Shown: positions 8,697-17,636, numbered from the stretch's first letter. The stretch is DNA of 64,000 bases from Draconibacterium mangrovi_A (GCF_037646455.1 NZ_JBBIXN010000003.1:310001-374000), one strand, 5' to 3'. Numbers and translations are program-made. The notes: generated by a model not told the origin, from the letters alone.

Positions 8697-8827
8697 ATAT
8701 TTTAATGATAAAGAATAAGGCCATACTCATAAGAGTTGACTATAGCTGTGCTATAAGAAAGGATGGATACATGCTTGACTTGATTAAAACTGAATCTTTT
8801 ACTGAAATAATACTTAGGATTTTGTAA
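8697..8827 (+). repeat. imperfect direct repeat, copy 2, with a 40-codon frame
   Basis: The second copy of the 8525 repeat. It holds an intact 40-codon frame (8705-8827, beginning MIKNKAILIRVDYSCAIRKD) that is broken in copy 1. The region could be a duplicated small gene in decay, or a repeat whose open frame is accidental. Confidence 0.4.
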
Positions 8828-8993
8828 AGTAGAACTCTAAAGAAATTAAAAATTTCATTTTAAGTATATGAACTCTGAACCTAATCATAAGCAATTAACT
8901 CGAAATGATTAGATCATATGTAAATTATAATGAATATTTCTCTTCCCCCGATGGGGATAATAAAATTTAACTATTAACACAAAAATTTAAATC

Positions 8994-9833
8994 ATGAAAA
9001 AACTTTTTGTTTTATTGATGATCGCGGTGTTTTTTGCCGCATGTGAGAAACCAGACCTCGTCCCTAATAATGACGATGTGAACTTAAAATCTACTGCCGA
9101 TGACGGCGTAAAACTTGTTGGTGAGCACTTTAATCTCAACCTTATTGGGGTTAAGGATAAAACCATGAAGGATGATCTTGCAGCTGGTAATGTCATTTTT
9201 GTTGATCTGGAAGGAACGACCGAAATTGGATTAGTAGAAGGCGAAGATTTTGCGGTTCTGGATAAAAATGGCACCGATGAAGATGGTGCTCTGTTCCAAC
9301 TTCCGGATCCTGGATTTGAACCGTATGTAACAGAACTTCCATATGGATATGATACTGAAACAGATTATTCGGTGTATGCACGTCCGCTTGGAAAACCGAT
9401 GACTGGTGCAACAATTACAACCATGGCTGAACTATCTGATTATGGATGGGAAATTCTGGACAAACATGGTGAAAGAATCTGGGAGAATATCATGGACAAT
9501 TATGATGTAATAAGCCTTGTTTGGGGTGAATTTATTCCTAATCCGATAACATTTGAAAGATTAAAAGGCAAACAAACTTTCCAAAATGTTACGGCGGAAT
9601 TACTCTCAGTTGTCTATGAAATTGTTATAACTTATGATTCTGATCCAGATCCTGATGTAGTGGTTGAAGAAGAAATAACCTTGCATGTTCGTATACCAAT
9701 ATTCAATGAGATACTTAAAGACGAGTATTGGAAGTATGATAATGATGGACTGAAACTTTTGCAATTACGCTTCTATCCCTGGGGAACTGACATGACTCAG
9801 GAAGACCTGGAAGACGGATGGGATTCGCTATAA
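8994..9833 (+). CDS. uncharacterised exported lipoprotein
   Basis: A 279-residue lipoprotein: MKK start, hydrophobic core and lipobox FFAAC at about residue 17. The mature protein is very acidic (many Asp/Glu, for example SDPDPDVVVEEE around residues 218-230) and beta-rich, with aromatic segments near the end (LRFYPWGTDMTQEDLEDGW). I recognise no domain. The signal region resembles that of the 217 lipoprotein. It is followed by its own terminator and preceded by about 900 bases without accepted genes. Confidence 0.8.
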   Translation: MKKLFVLLMIAVFFAACEKPDLVPNNDDVNLKSTADDGVKLVGEHFNLNLIGVKDKTMKDDLAAGNVIFVDLEGTTEIGLVEGEDFAVLDKNGTDEDGALFQLPDPGFEPYVTELPYGYDTETDYSVYARPLGKPMTGATITTMAELSDYGWEILDKHGERIWENIMDNYDVISLVWGEFIPNPITFERLKGKQTFQNVTAELLSVVYEIVITYDSDPDPDVVVEEEITLHVRIPIFNEILKDEYWKYDNDGLKLLQLRFYPWGTDMTQEDLEDGWDSL

Positions 9834-9851
9834 TGGAGATTATAATAATTC

Positions 9852-9882
9852 AAGGGTGACACTTTTTGTGTTGCCCTTTTTT
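9852..9882 (+). terminator. terminator after the 8994 lipoprotein
   Basis: AAGGG..ACAC pairs with GTGT..CCCTT around a T5 loop and runs into TTTTTT, 18 bases after the stop codon. Confidence 0.75.
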
Positions 9883-9919
9883 GTCCTCAATAACCAAGTG
9901 ACATTCAGGGCCACAAAAT

Positions 9920-9972
9920 CCCAATTTAATGCAACAAAAAGCCCCTCCATCAATCGATGAAGAGGCTTTCGA
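9920..9972 (-). repeat. copy 1 of the lysS terminator region
   Basis: Reading from about 9934, AAAAAGCCCCTCCATC..GATGAAGAGGCTTT repeats the hairpin terminator that follows the true lysS at 15.69 kb. The flank CCACAAAATCCCAATT (from 9921) is also shared with copy 2 at 11.43 kb, so the duplicated unit extends beyond the hairpin. Confidence 0.75.
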
Positions 9973-9992
9973 TATTATCTGGTTTTAATTGT

Positions 9993-10244
9993 CTACTGCA
10001 AGGTTACCAACAACCCTGCATCGGTATTCTCCATCCTGACAACATTCTTCTTGGTAAGCCCTTTTATGGCTTTGTCCCATTTTTTGTTGCTTAGTCCGGC
10101 TTTTTCTTTTAAGTCCGGCAATTTTACCGGCGATTCTGCTTTTAAGAGTTCAAAAACCGCTTTTTTGTTGTCGGTCATTTCCAATGCTTTTTTCTCGGGC
10201 TTCATTTGTGGGAAACATGCGTGAAAATTGTGTGGTTCATTCAA
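9993..10244 (-). pseudogene. detached copy of the LysS C-terminal extension
   Basis: This minus-strand frame is open for 83 codons, and its last 70 residues (from MKPEKK at 10205) match the last 70 residues of LysS at about 51 of 70 positions by eye, including the identical block LSNKKWDKAIKGLTKKNV. The catalytic core of LysS is absent; similarity begins just after its last core motif, in FPQMKPEKK. The frame is still open and has diverged mostly by substitution, so it may be a free-standing domain or a recent fragment. It lies in the same orientation as lysS and keeps the lysS terminator hairpin behind it. Confidence 0.7.
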
Positions 10245-10320
10245 GTTGAGGGGATGGGATAGGAATTGATGGAATCGGTGACAAACTTAGGATGGAAGAA
10301 TAATAGATTACAATTATTTC

Positions 10321-11343
10321 TTATTCTGACCATGAGATACCAGTATCTGACATGCCTTCTTCGAATGTTAATTGTGTAATCTCACGGGTAATAAGCTCAA
10401 TCATATAAATATGTGATATACTTTGCTGGTTAAATATTTCGTCAGATATAGAAAATGCAATCTTGGTACCGTCTGGTGACCAACATATTGAGCTAATGGA
10501 ATTAAGTCCCTCGTTTACCGATTGTTCATCAAATTTTACAAGTGTTTCAGCATTATTCCCGTCGGGATCAATTAAAATAATTTCTGAGGAATTTTGAAGG
10601 TCGCCAGAAGTATTAGAAGCAAATGCAATTCTATCATCTGTTGGAGACCATGCTGGACTACTGTATGATTTATGTGAATAAGGATTCTGAAAATAAACTC
10701 CAACACTATCGTCAGTATAAATACATTTCAGATCTTCGCCATCTTTATTCATAGTATAAATTCCACTTTGTTGAAATTCCTCATTAGTAATTGCATAAAA
10801 AACCATGTCATTATTAACTGAAAGTGAAAAAGGAGATGAAATACCATAAATCACATTGGAACGACCAAATGTTCTTATTAGTCTATTTGTACAACATGGT
10901 TCTTCTACGTTCAATTCGTAAAGATTCTCTGGATCACCATAACATTGGTCGAAATATATAATTCTTTTCGAATCCTTGCTCCAACTAATTTTACTAAAGC
11001 ACTGTTTCGTATAGCTCTGCTCTGCATAAACAGAACCGTCAATATTAACTATGTGAAGAATATCCGAGTAATCGGCGTAAGCAATCATTTCTCCATTAGG
11101 CGAGATAACACAGTTGTTTCCAATTGTTTCTATTCTGAGTTCGCTGACACATTGTTCTTCACTGTCAATTAAATAATAGTCGTAATTACGGTTAAACAAA
11201 ATTTTACCTGTACCGATAGTTCCGTAAGGAATTTCATCTGATAAGCTAACTGTTTGTATAATATCATCTTCTTTGGAACAAGAAAAAACAGAGATTAAGG
11301 TTGTTGTCAAAAGAGTAAATGTTAAGAAACGAAGGCGGTACAT
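10321..11343 (-). CDS. WD40-like beta-propeller lipoprotein (TolB/PD40 type)
   Basis: A 340-residue lipoprotein with lipobox FSC at about residue 22, followed by SKEDD, which fits surface export. Repeated blades follow the PD40/TolB-like pattern: SWSKDSKRIIYFDQ (about 125), PAWSPTDDRIAFASNTSGD (about 230) and ICWSPDGTKIAFSISDE (about 287), with EIILIDPDGNNAETL between. Such propellers bind peptides or proteins. There is no catalytic domain, so this is a binding or scaffold protein. The gene sits between two partial copies of the lysS 3' end. Confidence 0.85.
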   Translation of the reverse strand: MYRLRFLTFTLLTTTLISVFSCSKEDDIIQTVSLSDEIPYGTIGTGKILFNRNYDYYLIDSEEQCVSELRIETIGNNCVISPNGEMIAYADYSDILHIVNIDGSVYAEQSYTKQCFSKISWSKDSKRIIYFDQCYGDPENLYELNVEEPCCTNRLIRTFGRSNVIYGISSPFSLSVNNDMVFYAITNEEFQQSGIYTMNKDGEDLKCIYTDDSVGVYFQNPYSHKSYSSPAWSPTDDRIAFASNTSGDLQNSSEIILIDPDGNNAETLVKFDEQSVNEGLNSISSICWSPDGTKIAFSISDEIFNQQSISHIYMIELITREITQLTFEEGMSDTGISWSE

Positions 11344-11426
11344 GATTTTGTGTTTTAGCGTTTTTGTAGCATATACTAATTATTTTACAAAATGTTCCAT
11401 TCCATCCAAGCGATAGCCAAAACCAC

Positions 11427-11600
11427 ATAATCCCAATTCGTCAATCGAGTATCGAACTTTCAATATCGAGCATCCAAAACAAAAAAGCCCCTCCATCAAT
11501 CGATGAAGAGGCCTTTATATAATCTGGTTTTATTTGTCTATTGCAATGTCACCAACAATTCTGCATCCGTATTCTCCACCTTTCTTGCCCGGTTTCACTT
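11427..11600 (-). repeat. copy 2 of the lysS 3' end with terminator
   Basis: The terminator hairpin (about 11477-11516, AAAAAAGCCCCTCCATC..GATGAAGAGGCCTTT) is followed by the shared spacer ATATAATCTGGTTTTAT and, on the minus strand, about 14 codons reading VENTDAELLVTLQ then stop (11538-11540). This equals the end of the 9993 copy (ENTDAGLLVTLQ) more closely than the end of true LysS (ENTDTGLIVTML). Confidence 0.75.
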
Positions 11601-11664
11601 TCTTCAGAATTAAGGCTTTATTCCGAAGCTGACTTCGAAATAAACTTTTGTGGTATCTTTTAAA

Positions 11665-11679
11665 ATCACTTTACGTATA
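11665..11679 (+). promoter_or_regulatory. copy of the TTTACGTATA motif before an OMP gene
   Basis: ATCACTTTACGTATA lies about 90 bases before the beta-barrel gene at 11767 and matches the right half of the motif shared by the LuxR/giant-gene promoters. It may be an operator or coincidence. Confidence 0.25.
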
Positions 11680-11766
11680 TAACCACTTTAAAATCGACTG
11701 ACCTTAAATGAAAAGAATTCAACGTTTTTTTAAAGTGAATCATTTACCTTCGATACATCATTAACT

Positions 11767-12426
11767 ATGAATAACAAACTTGTTCTTCTATTTGTCTTCA
11801 TGGGTATTTCCTTTGCAACTTGGTGCCAAAGTAGTAAAGTATTTAATGATCTTGGGATAATTATTGGTACAGGAGTGTCACATCATCAAGGTTGGGGAAT
11901 ATGGGAGCCAGCTTTCGGTTTTATGGTTGGTATTGAGACCAATGTATATTATTTTAATGAAAGATCTACTATAAAAGCTGGTATTCTTTTTACGAAACAG
12001 GAAGGCCCCAATTACAAGATAATTTCCAATGATGGTTATAGTAATTCTACAACAATTCAATCACAGGGGAATGCTTCTCTTTACTATGTTAATTTTCCTC
12101 TTCTTTATCAATTTAGAGGCAGAAAAGGGTTCTATCTGGAAGGAGGTGTTCAGCCTGGCATTTTGATCATTGCCAGAATTGATGCAGAGGATGGAAATAG
12201 TACCAATGCCGGAGAATCATTTAAGACCTTTGACGTTGGCGTACCAGTTGGAATAGGTTATTGCTTTAATGACAGGATATGTATAGGAACTCGTGCAGTT
12301 TTCGGCCTGACCGATATAAACAGTGCCGATGCATTTGAGGAAGTGCCTGAGGTATTTAGAGATGCGTTAGACTATACAGATCGTTCTGTGTTATTAATGG
12401 TTGTTGTTAAGTTCAAATTTAGATAA
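11767..12426 (+). CDS. outer-membrane beta-barrel protein (PorT/OMP_b-brl-like)
   Basis: A 219-residue protein with a signal peptide (KLVLLFVFMGISFATWCQ, cut about residue 20) and an eight-strand-barrel pattern: alternating hydrophobic and polar strands such as GFMVGIETNVYYF, STIKAGILFTKQEG and LYYVNFPLLYQFRGRKGFYLEGGVQPGIL, ending in VLLMVVVKFKFR with a C-terminal aromatic-rich strand. This matches the small outer-membrane barrels common in Bacteroidota. The ligand is unknown. The gene lies among fragments of the lysS 3' end. Confidence 0.8.
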   Translation: MNNKLVLLFVFMGISFATWCQSSKVFNDLGIIIGTGVSHHQGWGIWEPAFGFMVGIETNVYYFNERSTIKAGILFTKQEGPNYKIISNDGYSNSTTIQSQGNASLYYVNFPLLYQFRGRKGFYLEGGVQPGILIIARIDAEDGNSTNAGESFKTFDVGVPVGIGYCFNDRICIGTRAVFGLTDINSADAFEEVPEVFRDALDYTDRSVLLMVVVKFKFR

Positions 12427-12465
12427 ATACAAATTCCCCGATCCAGCATCCATTATCAAATATCC

Positions 12466-12530
12466 GGCACCAAAAAAGCCCTTCCATCCGGATCGCTATT
12501 GGTATGGTGTGATGAGGCTATATCTTTTGT
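12466..12530 (-). repeat. vestige of the lysS terminator region
   Basis: AAAAAAGCCCTTCCATC, then after an unrelated stretch GATGAGGCTATATC..TTTTGTCT, keeps the order of elements seen at 11477-11540 but has lost the coding part. It still offers a weak hairpin after the beta-barrel gene. Confidence 0.45.
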
Positions 12531-12553
12531 CTTGATTCTTGTTTCTAAATCAG

Positions 12554-12670
12554 TTGGATTTCCTTAATTTCCTCTTTCTTAAGTGTACCTTCATAATAGA
12601 ATCTTTAGGATTAAATTATCGGATAGGTGACACTTACCAAAAGAAACGAATATGGTTTAGGACATATTGA
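12554..12670 (+). repeat. dispersed intergenic repeat, copy D
   Basis: The most complete relative of copy A (4372): TTGGATTT, CCTCTTTCTTAAGTGTACC, TCGGATAGGTGACACTTA and AAAAGAAACGAATATGG are shared. The arms AAGTGTACC and GGTGACACTT form an imperfect inverted repeat. It lies about 65 bases before the membrane protein gene at 12736. Confidence 0.6.
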
Positions 12671-12735
12671 AACAGAATCACTTCAAAATTGATGAGGTAA
12701 GCTGTATTTGATTAATCCATATCTTTAAATAAAAA

Positions 12736-13992
12736 ATGGGAGAAAAATCTGATCTGAACTGGATAGAAAAACTTAAGAGAAATAGTTGGGAGCCAGAAAT
12801 ATTAATCTCTGGTATTGCAATCTTTGCGTTGTTTCGTATACCTAAATTATTAGACCAGTTTTTAGCATATTTTCAGGCTAATATATACGGTAGAACTTTA
12901 GATATGCCAAATGCTGTTGCATTGTTTAAAGTAGCTATTTACTGGGTGATATTAATACTTATTATACATCTTGTTGTCCGCTCTATATGGATAGGAATGA
13001 TCGGTTTGAGTTACATTTTTCCGAAAGAAATCAATTATGATAAATTAAAGCTCTCAGGTAAATTTGAAAACGAATTAAAAAACATCCCTGATTATAAAAG
13101 CATAATAAGCAAATTGGAAAACTTATGCAGTGCTTTGTTCTCCATTGCATTTTTGTTGTTAATGGTGGTTGTTGGAGCCTATGTTTTTTTCTTTGTATGT
13201 ATGGCTCCTTTATTTATAAGCAGTCATTTTATCTTGGAAAACGATCCTTCTCAAGTCTCAGTAATAGAATTAATTTACTTAATTCTAATAATAGTTATAT
13301 CCATAATTGCTGTAATTGACTTTGTTTCACTTGGCTATTTTAGGCGGTTCAAGTTCATCAGTAAGATTTACTTTCCAATTTATAAGGTTGTTAGTATTCT
13401 TACTTTAGCCAGGTTCTATCGCCCAATTTATTATAGTTTTGTTACCAATTATAAGAAATGGAAGATTATACTTTATCTGATTTTGTTTGTTTATGCAACA
13501 AATCTTCAGATGATTCAACTAAGGGATAGGGTGCATCCGGGAGATCAGTTTTCAAGGCTTAGTCTTTATAGTCATAATGGATATAATGCTTATTATGACG
13601 ATCAAAATTCTGATAGATATTCTCGGAGAGCACATATTCAATCAGAAAAAATAAAAGATAATTCAATCCGCTTATTTGTTGTTGCCAGAGTAGATATTGA
13701 GAACGATATTCGCAATTATGCAAATTATGATTCGCTATTGATTGCGAATCCTAACAAAGAAAAATATTTAATTGAAAGGCAGTGCATAAGTGAATTTTAT
13801 CATATTTATGTAGATGATAGCCTGATTCATAATTTAAAATGGTTGCACGATTATAAAGCACATACAAAACAAAAAGGTTACTTTACCCATATTAATATTT
13901 CAAACTTGCCACAGGGTAACCATGTTCTTTACATAAAAGGCCCGGATTCATACAACAGAACAATTGCTGGTATTCCATTCTACAGAGAATGA
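12736..13992 (+). CDS. polytopic membrane protein, first of a tandem pair
   Basis: A 418-residue protein with about five membrane spans (roughly residues 21-40, 60-88, 130-158, 175-200 and 240-258) and a C-terminal soluble domain of about 150 residues beginning near VHPGDQFSRLSLYSHNGYNA. The first 25 residues are polar (MGEKSDLNWIEKLKRNSWEP). It is strongly similar along its whole length to the next gene at 14326. I recognise no family and see no transporter or enzyme signature. The C-terminal domain, probably periplasmic and ending KGPDSYNRTIAGIPFYRE, is the best conserved part. Confidence 0.8.
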   Translation: MGEKSDLNWIEKLKRNSWEPEILISGIAIFALFRIPKLLDQFLAYFQANIYGRTLDMPNAVALFKVAIYWVILILIIHLVVRSIWIGMIGLSYIFPKEINYDKLKLSGKFENELKNIPDYKSIISKLENLCSALFSIAFLLLMVVVGAYVFFFVCMAPLFISSHFILENDPSQVSVIELIYLILIIVISIIAVIDFVSLGYFRRFKFISKIYFPIYKVVSILTLARFYRPIYYSFVTNYKKWKIILYLILFVYATNLQMIQLRDRVHPGDQFSRLSLYSHNGYNAYYDDQNSDRYSRRAHIQSEKIKDNSIRLFVVARVDIENDIRNYANYDSLLIANPNKEKYLIERQCISEFYHIYVDDSLIHNLKWLHDYKAHTKQKGYFTHINISNLPQGNHVLYIKGPDSYNRTIAGIPFYRE

Positions 13993-14325
13993 CAAAGGTA
14001 ATCCCTTTCAAAACTTGTAAGAGGAACTAATTTCGTTTATCAACTTCCAAGACGAATTGTTATCCCAAATAAATTTAAATTCTAACTTTAAAATACAACC
14101 GGATCAAGCAACAATAGTCAGTATGATTATGGGATAAATGGCAAATTAACTGCAAGTTACATTCATCTTCAATACATATAAAAATTGTTTTTGCTCCTTT
14201 AAGTAAAGCTAAAAGTTAAATCTACCATCATTTAATTTCATAATAATTAGAATCTAATTACGGATTCGTCTGATAAAATAACTCTTCTTTTAAGTATTTT
14301 TTAATACCTATCTTTAAATAAAAAA
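13993..14325. other. spacer between tandem membrane genes, nothing recognised
   Basis: AT-rich, with no gene or terminator seen. Only the last 20 or so bases before the ATG (ATCTTTAAATAAAAA) repeat the sequence before the first gene of the pair. Confidence 0.5.
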
Positions 14326-15585
14326 ATGGGAGAAAAAACTGATCTGAACTGGATAGAAAAACTTAAGAGAAATAGCTGGGAGCCAGAAATATTAATCTCA
14401 GGTATTGCAATCTTTGCTTTGTTTCGTATTCCGAAATTGTTAGACCAGTTAGTAGCATATATAGAAGCTAATATTAAGTTTTACGGAGTAGATATTGCAC
14501 AGGTAATGGCGCTATTTAAGGTGGCAATCTATTGGGTAATAGTAATACTTATCATACATCTGGTCGTACGCTCAATCTGGATAGGAATGATAGGCTTAAG
14601 TTATATTTTCCCGAATGAAATTAAATCTGACAAATTAAAGCTTTCGGGTAAATTTGAAAACGGATTAAAAAAAATCCCAGAGTATAAAAGAATAATAAAC
14701 AACTTGGAAAATCTTGCCAGTGCTTTATTCTCCATTGCATTTTTAGTGTTAATGTCGGTTGTTGGAGCTTATGTTTTTATCGTAGTATGCATGTTTCCAC
14801 TTACTCTGTTCTGGATTTACGCCTCGGGCATGGAGAATTATTCCGATGGTACAATTTTTGAATTGATTTACCTTTATGTTTTAGCTATTGTTGGTGTAAT
14901 TGCTGTTATCGACTTTGTGTCACTGGGCTATTTTAGGCGATTCAGGTTCATCAGCAAAATTTACTGGCCGATTTACAAAGTTGTAAGTATTCTTACTTTA
15001 GCCAGATTCTATCGTCCTATTTATTATAGTTTTATAACCAATTATAAAAAATGGGAGATTATCCTTTTTCTGGTTTTATTTGTTGCAATAACATATAGTC
15101 AAACGATCACGTTGGGAAAACATGTACATCCAGGGGATCAGTTTTCAAGGCTTAGTCTTTTTAATCACTCTGGGTTTAATTCTTATTATGACGATCAGAA
15201 TACTGACTATTATTCTCCGCGAGCACATATTCAATCAGATATAATAAAAGGCAATACAATCCGCTTATTCGTAGTTGCCAGGATTGATATTGAAAAGGAT
15301 ATTCGCAAGTTTGCAAATTATGATTCGCTACTGACTGCTTACCCTAACAGAAACAAAGCGTTTTTAGACAGAAAGTGCATTAGCGAATTTTACCATATTT
15401 CTGTGGCTGACAGTTTAATGCATAATCTGCAATGGTTTCACGGATATAAGTCAAAAACGAAACAAAGAGGTTATTTTACTCATATTGATGTGTCAAACTT
15501 GTCAAAAGGCGAACATGTTCTTGTAATAAAAGGTCCAGGCTCATATAATAGAACAATAGCTCATATTCCATTCTACAGAGAATGA
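14326..15585 (+). CDS. polytopic membrane protein, second of a tandem pair
   Basis: A 419-residue paralogue of the 12736 product with the same layout: polar N-terminus, about five membrane spans, then a C-terminal domain starting VHPGDQFSRLSLFNHSGFNS and ending in the same NRTIA.IPFYRE motif. The first 38 residues are nearly identical in protein and DNA; the segment around residues 160-175, between the third and fourth spans, is most divergent. This is a local gene duplication retained with moderate divergence. Function is unknown. It lies convergent to lysS, with the lysS terminator between. Confidence 0.8.
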   Translation: MGEKTDLNWIEKLKRNSWEPEILISGIAIFALFRIPKLLDQLVAYIEANIKFYGVDIAQVMALFKVAIYWVIVILIIHLVVRSIWIGMIGLSYIFPNEIKSDKLKLSGKFENGLKKIPEYKRIINNLENLASALFSIAFLVLMSVVGAYVFIVVCMFPLTLFWIYASGMENYSDGTIFELIYLYVLAIVGVIAVIDFVSLGYFRRFRFISKIYWPIYKVVSILTLARFYRPIYYSFITNYKKWEIILFLVLFVAITYSQTITLGKHVHPGDQFSRLSLFNHSGFNSYYDDQNTDYYSPRAHIQSDIIKGNTIRLFVVARIDIEKDIRKFANYDSLLTAYPNRNKAFLDRKCISEFYHISVADSLMHNLQWFHGYKSKTKQRGYFTHIDVSNLSKGEHVLVIKGPGSYNRTIAHIPFYRE

Positions 15586-15687
15586 CAATAGTATTACCTC
15601 AAGGTTTGAAAATGATCTAATTTTGGTTCAGCTGTAATGTGAGATCAATAACTAATTAACAATCAGAGCTTAAAGTCTAATTTAGTA

Positions 15688-15727
15688 AAACAAAAAGCCC
15701 CTTCATCAATCAATGAAGAGGCCTTTA
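15688..15727 (-). terminator. lysS terminator
   Basis: On the minus strand AAAGGCCTCTTCAT pairs with ATGAAGGGGCTTTTT, then Ts follow. It is the parent of the partial copies at 9.93, 11.48 and 12.47 kb. Confidence 0.8.
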
Positions 15728-15747
15728 TATAATCTGGTTTTATATGT

Positions 15748-17454
15748 CTACAGCATTGTCACTATCAACCCGGTATCAGTATTCTCAACTTTAGCCACAT
15801 TCTTCTTGGTAAGCCCTTTTATGGCTTTGTCCCATTTTTTGTTGCTGAGTTCCGATTTCGTTTTCAATACATTCAAATCAACCGGAGATTCAGTTTTCAG
15901 GAGTTCGAAAACCACTTTTTCGTCGTCGGTCAATTCCACTGCTTTTTTCTCAGGTTTCATTTGCGGGAAGAACAGGACATCCTGAATACTCGGGCTGTTG
16001 GTCATAAACATCGTCAGACGATCCATTCCAATTCCCATTCCCGATGTTGGCGGCATGCCGTATTCCAGCGCACGCAGGAAATCCTGGTCGATAAACATGG
16101 CTTCATCGTCTCCTTTTTCCGAGAGTTTCAACTGATCCTGGAAACGTTCGCGTTGATCGATCGGGTCGTTCAACTCGGAGTAAGCGTTGGCCAGTTCTTT
16201 ACCGGCTACCATCAATTCAAAGCGTTCGGTCAACTCCGGGTTATTGCGGTGCTTTTTGGTAAGTGGCGACATTTCAACCGGGTAGTCGGTAATAAATGTA
16301 GGTTGGATGTAACTGCCTTCGCATTTCTCGCCAAAAATCTCGTCGATGAGTTTTCCTTTACCCATGGTCTCATCAATTTCGATCTCCAGTTTGTCGCAGA
16401 TCTCGCGAAGTTCGGCTTCGGTTTTGCCGTTAATGTCGTAACTGGTGTGTTCTTTTATGGCTTCGGCCATTGTAACACGCGGATAAGGCGCTTTGTAATC
16501 GATAACATGTTCTCCCAACTGTACTTTTGTTGTGCCGTGCAAGGCCATGGCAACCCGCTCACAAATTTCTTCGGTAAACTCCATCATCCATTTGTAGTCT
16601 TTGTAGGCCACGTAAATTTCCATCACCGTAAATTCGGGATTGTGGGTGCGGTCCATGCCTTCGTTACGGAAATCTTTCGAAAACTCATAAACGCCTTCAA
16701 AGCCACCAACGATCAACCGTTTTAGATATAACTCGTTGGCAATTCGCATGTAAAGCGGCATGTTCAGTGCATTGTGATGAGTGACGAACGGACGCGCCGC
16801 TGCACCACCCGGGATGGGCTGCAAAATGGGCGTTTCCACTTCGTGGTAACCATATTCATTGAACATCTGGCGCATGGTGTTGTAGATTTTCGTGCGCTTG
16901 ATGAAAGTATCTTTTACCTGCGGATTAACGATCAGGTCGATATAGCGTTGACGATAGCGCTGTTCCGGATCGGTAAATGCATCAAAGGTTTTTCCTTCTT
17001 TTTCTTTAACAACAGGCAGCGGGCGCAACGATTTACTCAACACCGTAAGCTCTTTTACGTGAACAGTCAATTCACCCATCTGAGTGATAAACGCATGACC
17101 TCTCACCCCGATGATATCGCCAATATCGAGTAGTTTTTTAAATACGTCGTTGTAAAGTGTTTTGTCTTCACCCGGACAAATTTCATCGCGGTTCACATAA
17201 ACCTGTATTCTGCCTTCATGATCCTGAAGTTCAGCAAAAGCGGCCTTCCCCATAATTCTGCGGCTCATCATACGGCCGGCAATCACCACATCCTGAAAAT
17301 TCTTTTCTTCTTCCTTGTAGTTTGCTTTTATTTTGGCTGATGTAGTATTTACCTCAAACTGGGCAGCAGGGTAGGGCTCAACACCCAACTCTCGCATTTT
17401 CTGTAGCGAATTTCTTCTGATAATTTCCTGTTCGCTTAATTCCTGATGACTCAT
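15748..17454 (-). CDS. lysS: lysyl-tRNA synthetase, class II
   Basis: Charges tRNA-Lys with lysine in the cytoplasm. At 568 residues it has an N-terminal OB-fold anticodon-binding domain (AGRMMSRRIMGKAAFAELQD, about 60-80), class II motif 2 (FRNEGMDRTHNPEFTVMEIY, about 262-281) and motif 3 (GMGIGMDRLTMFMTN, about 475-490). After DVLFFPQMKPEKK a C-terminal extension of about 68 residues follows that compact bacterial LysS proteins such as E. coli's lack; this extension is duplicated at 9993. The gene is divergent from recJ and has its own terminator. Confidence 0.97.
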   Translation of the reverse strand: MSHQELSEQEIIRRNSLQKMRELGVEPYPAAQFEVNTTSAKIKANYKEEEKNFQDVVIAGRMMSRRIMGKAAFAELQDHEGRIQVYVNRDEICPGEDKTLYNDVFKKLLDIGDIIGVRGHAFITQMGELTVHVKELTVLSKSLRPLPVVKEKEGKTFDAFTDPEQRYRQRYIDLIVNPQVKDTFIKRTKIYNTMRQMFNEYGYHEVETPILQPIPGGAAARPFVTHHNALNMPLYMRIANELYLKRLIVGGFEGVYEFSKDFRNEGMDRTHNPEFTVMEIYVAYKDYKWMMEFTEEICERVAMALHGTTKVQLGEHVIDYKAPYPRVTMAEAIKEHTSYDINGKTEAELREICDKLEIEIDETMGKGKLIDEIFGEKCEGSYIQPTFITDYPVEMSPLTKKHRNNPELTERFELMVAGKELANAYSELNDPIDQRERFQDQLKLSEKGDDEAMFIDQDFLRALEYGMPPTSGMGIGMDRLTMFMTNSPSIQDVLFFPQMKPEKKAVELTDDEKVVFELLKTESPVDLNVLKTKSELSNKKWDKAIKGLTKKNVAKVENTDTGLIVTML

Positions 17455-17636
17455 TTAACTACTCTTTTTAATTTGTTCAAGCCAAAAAACACATGCTGCA
17501 ACGCTAACAAACTGAGCCTACTGCCGTTTTGGTTGAACTGTCTGTTGAAAAATTTGGGCAAAGATAATAAAACTAGTTGCTTATGGTTTTCAGCAACAAT
17601 GAAACCCAAAAAATATTGGTGCGATTTTATGATTTG

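Noticed and set aside
15961..17133. Long plus-strand ORFs opposite lysS (254 and 119 codons)
   Set aside because: They are antisense shadows of lysS, whose motifs and codon use are clear; their own translations are rich in His, Phe and Arg and match no protein pattern.
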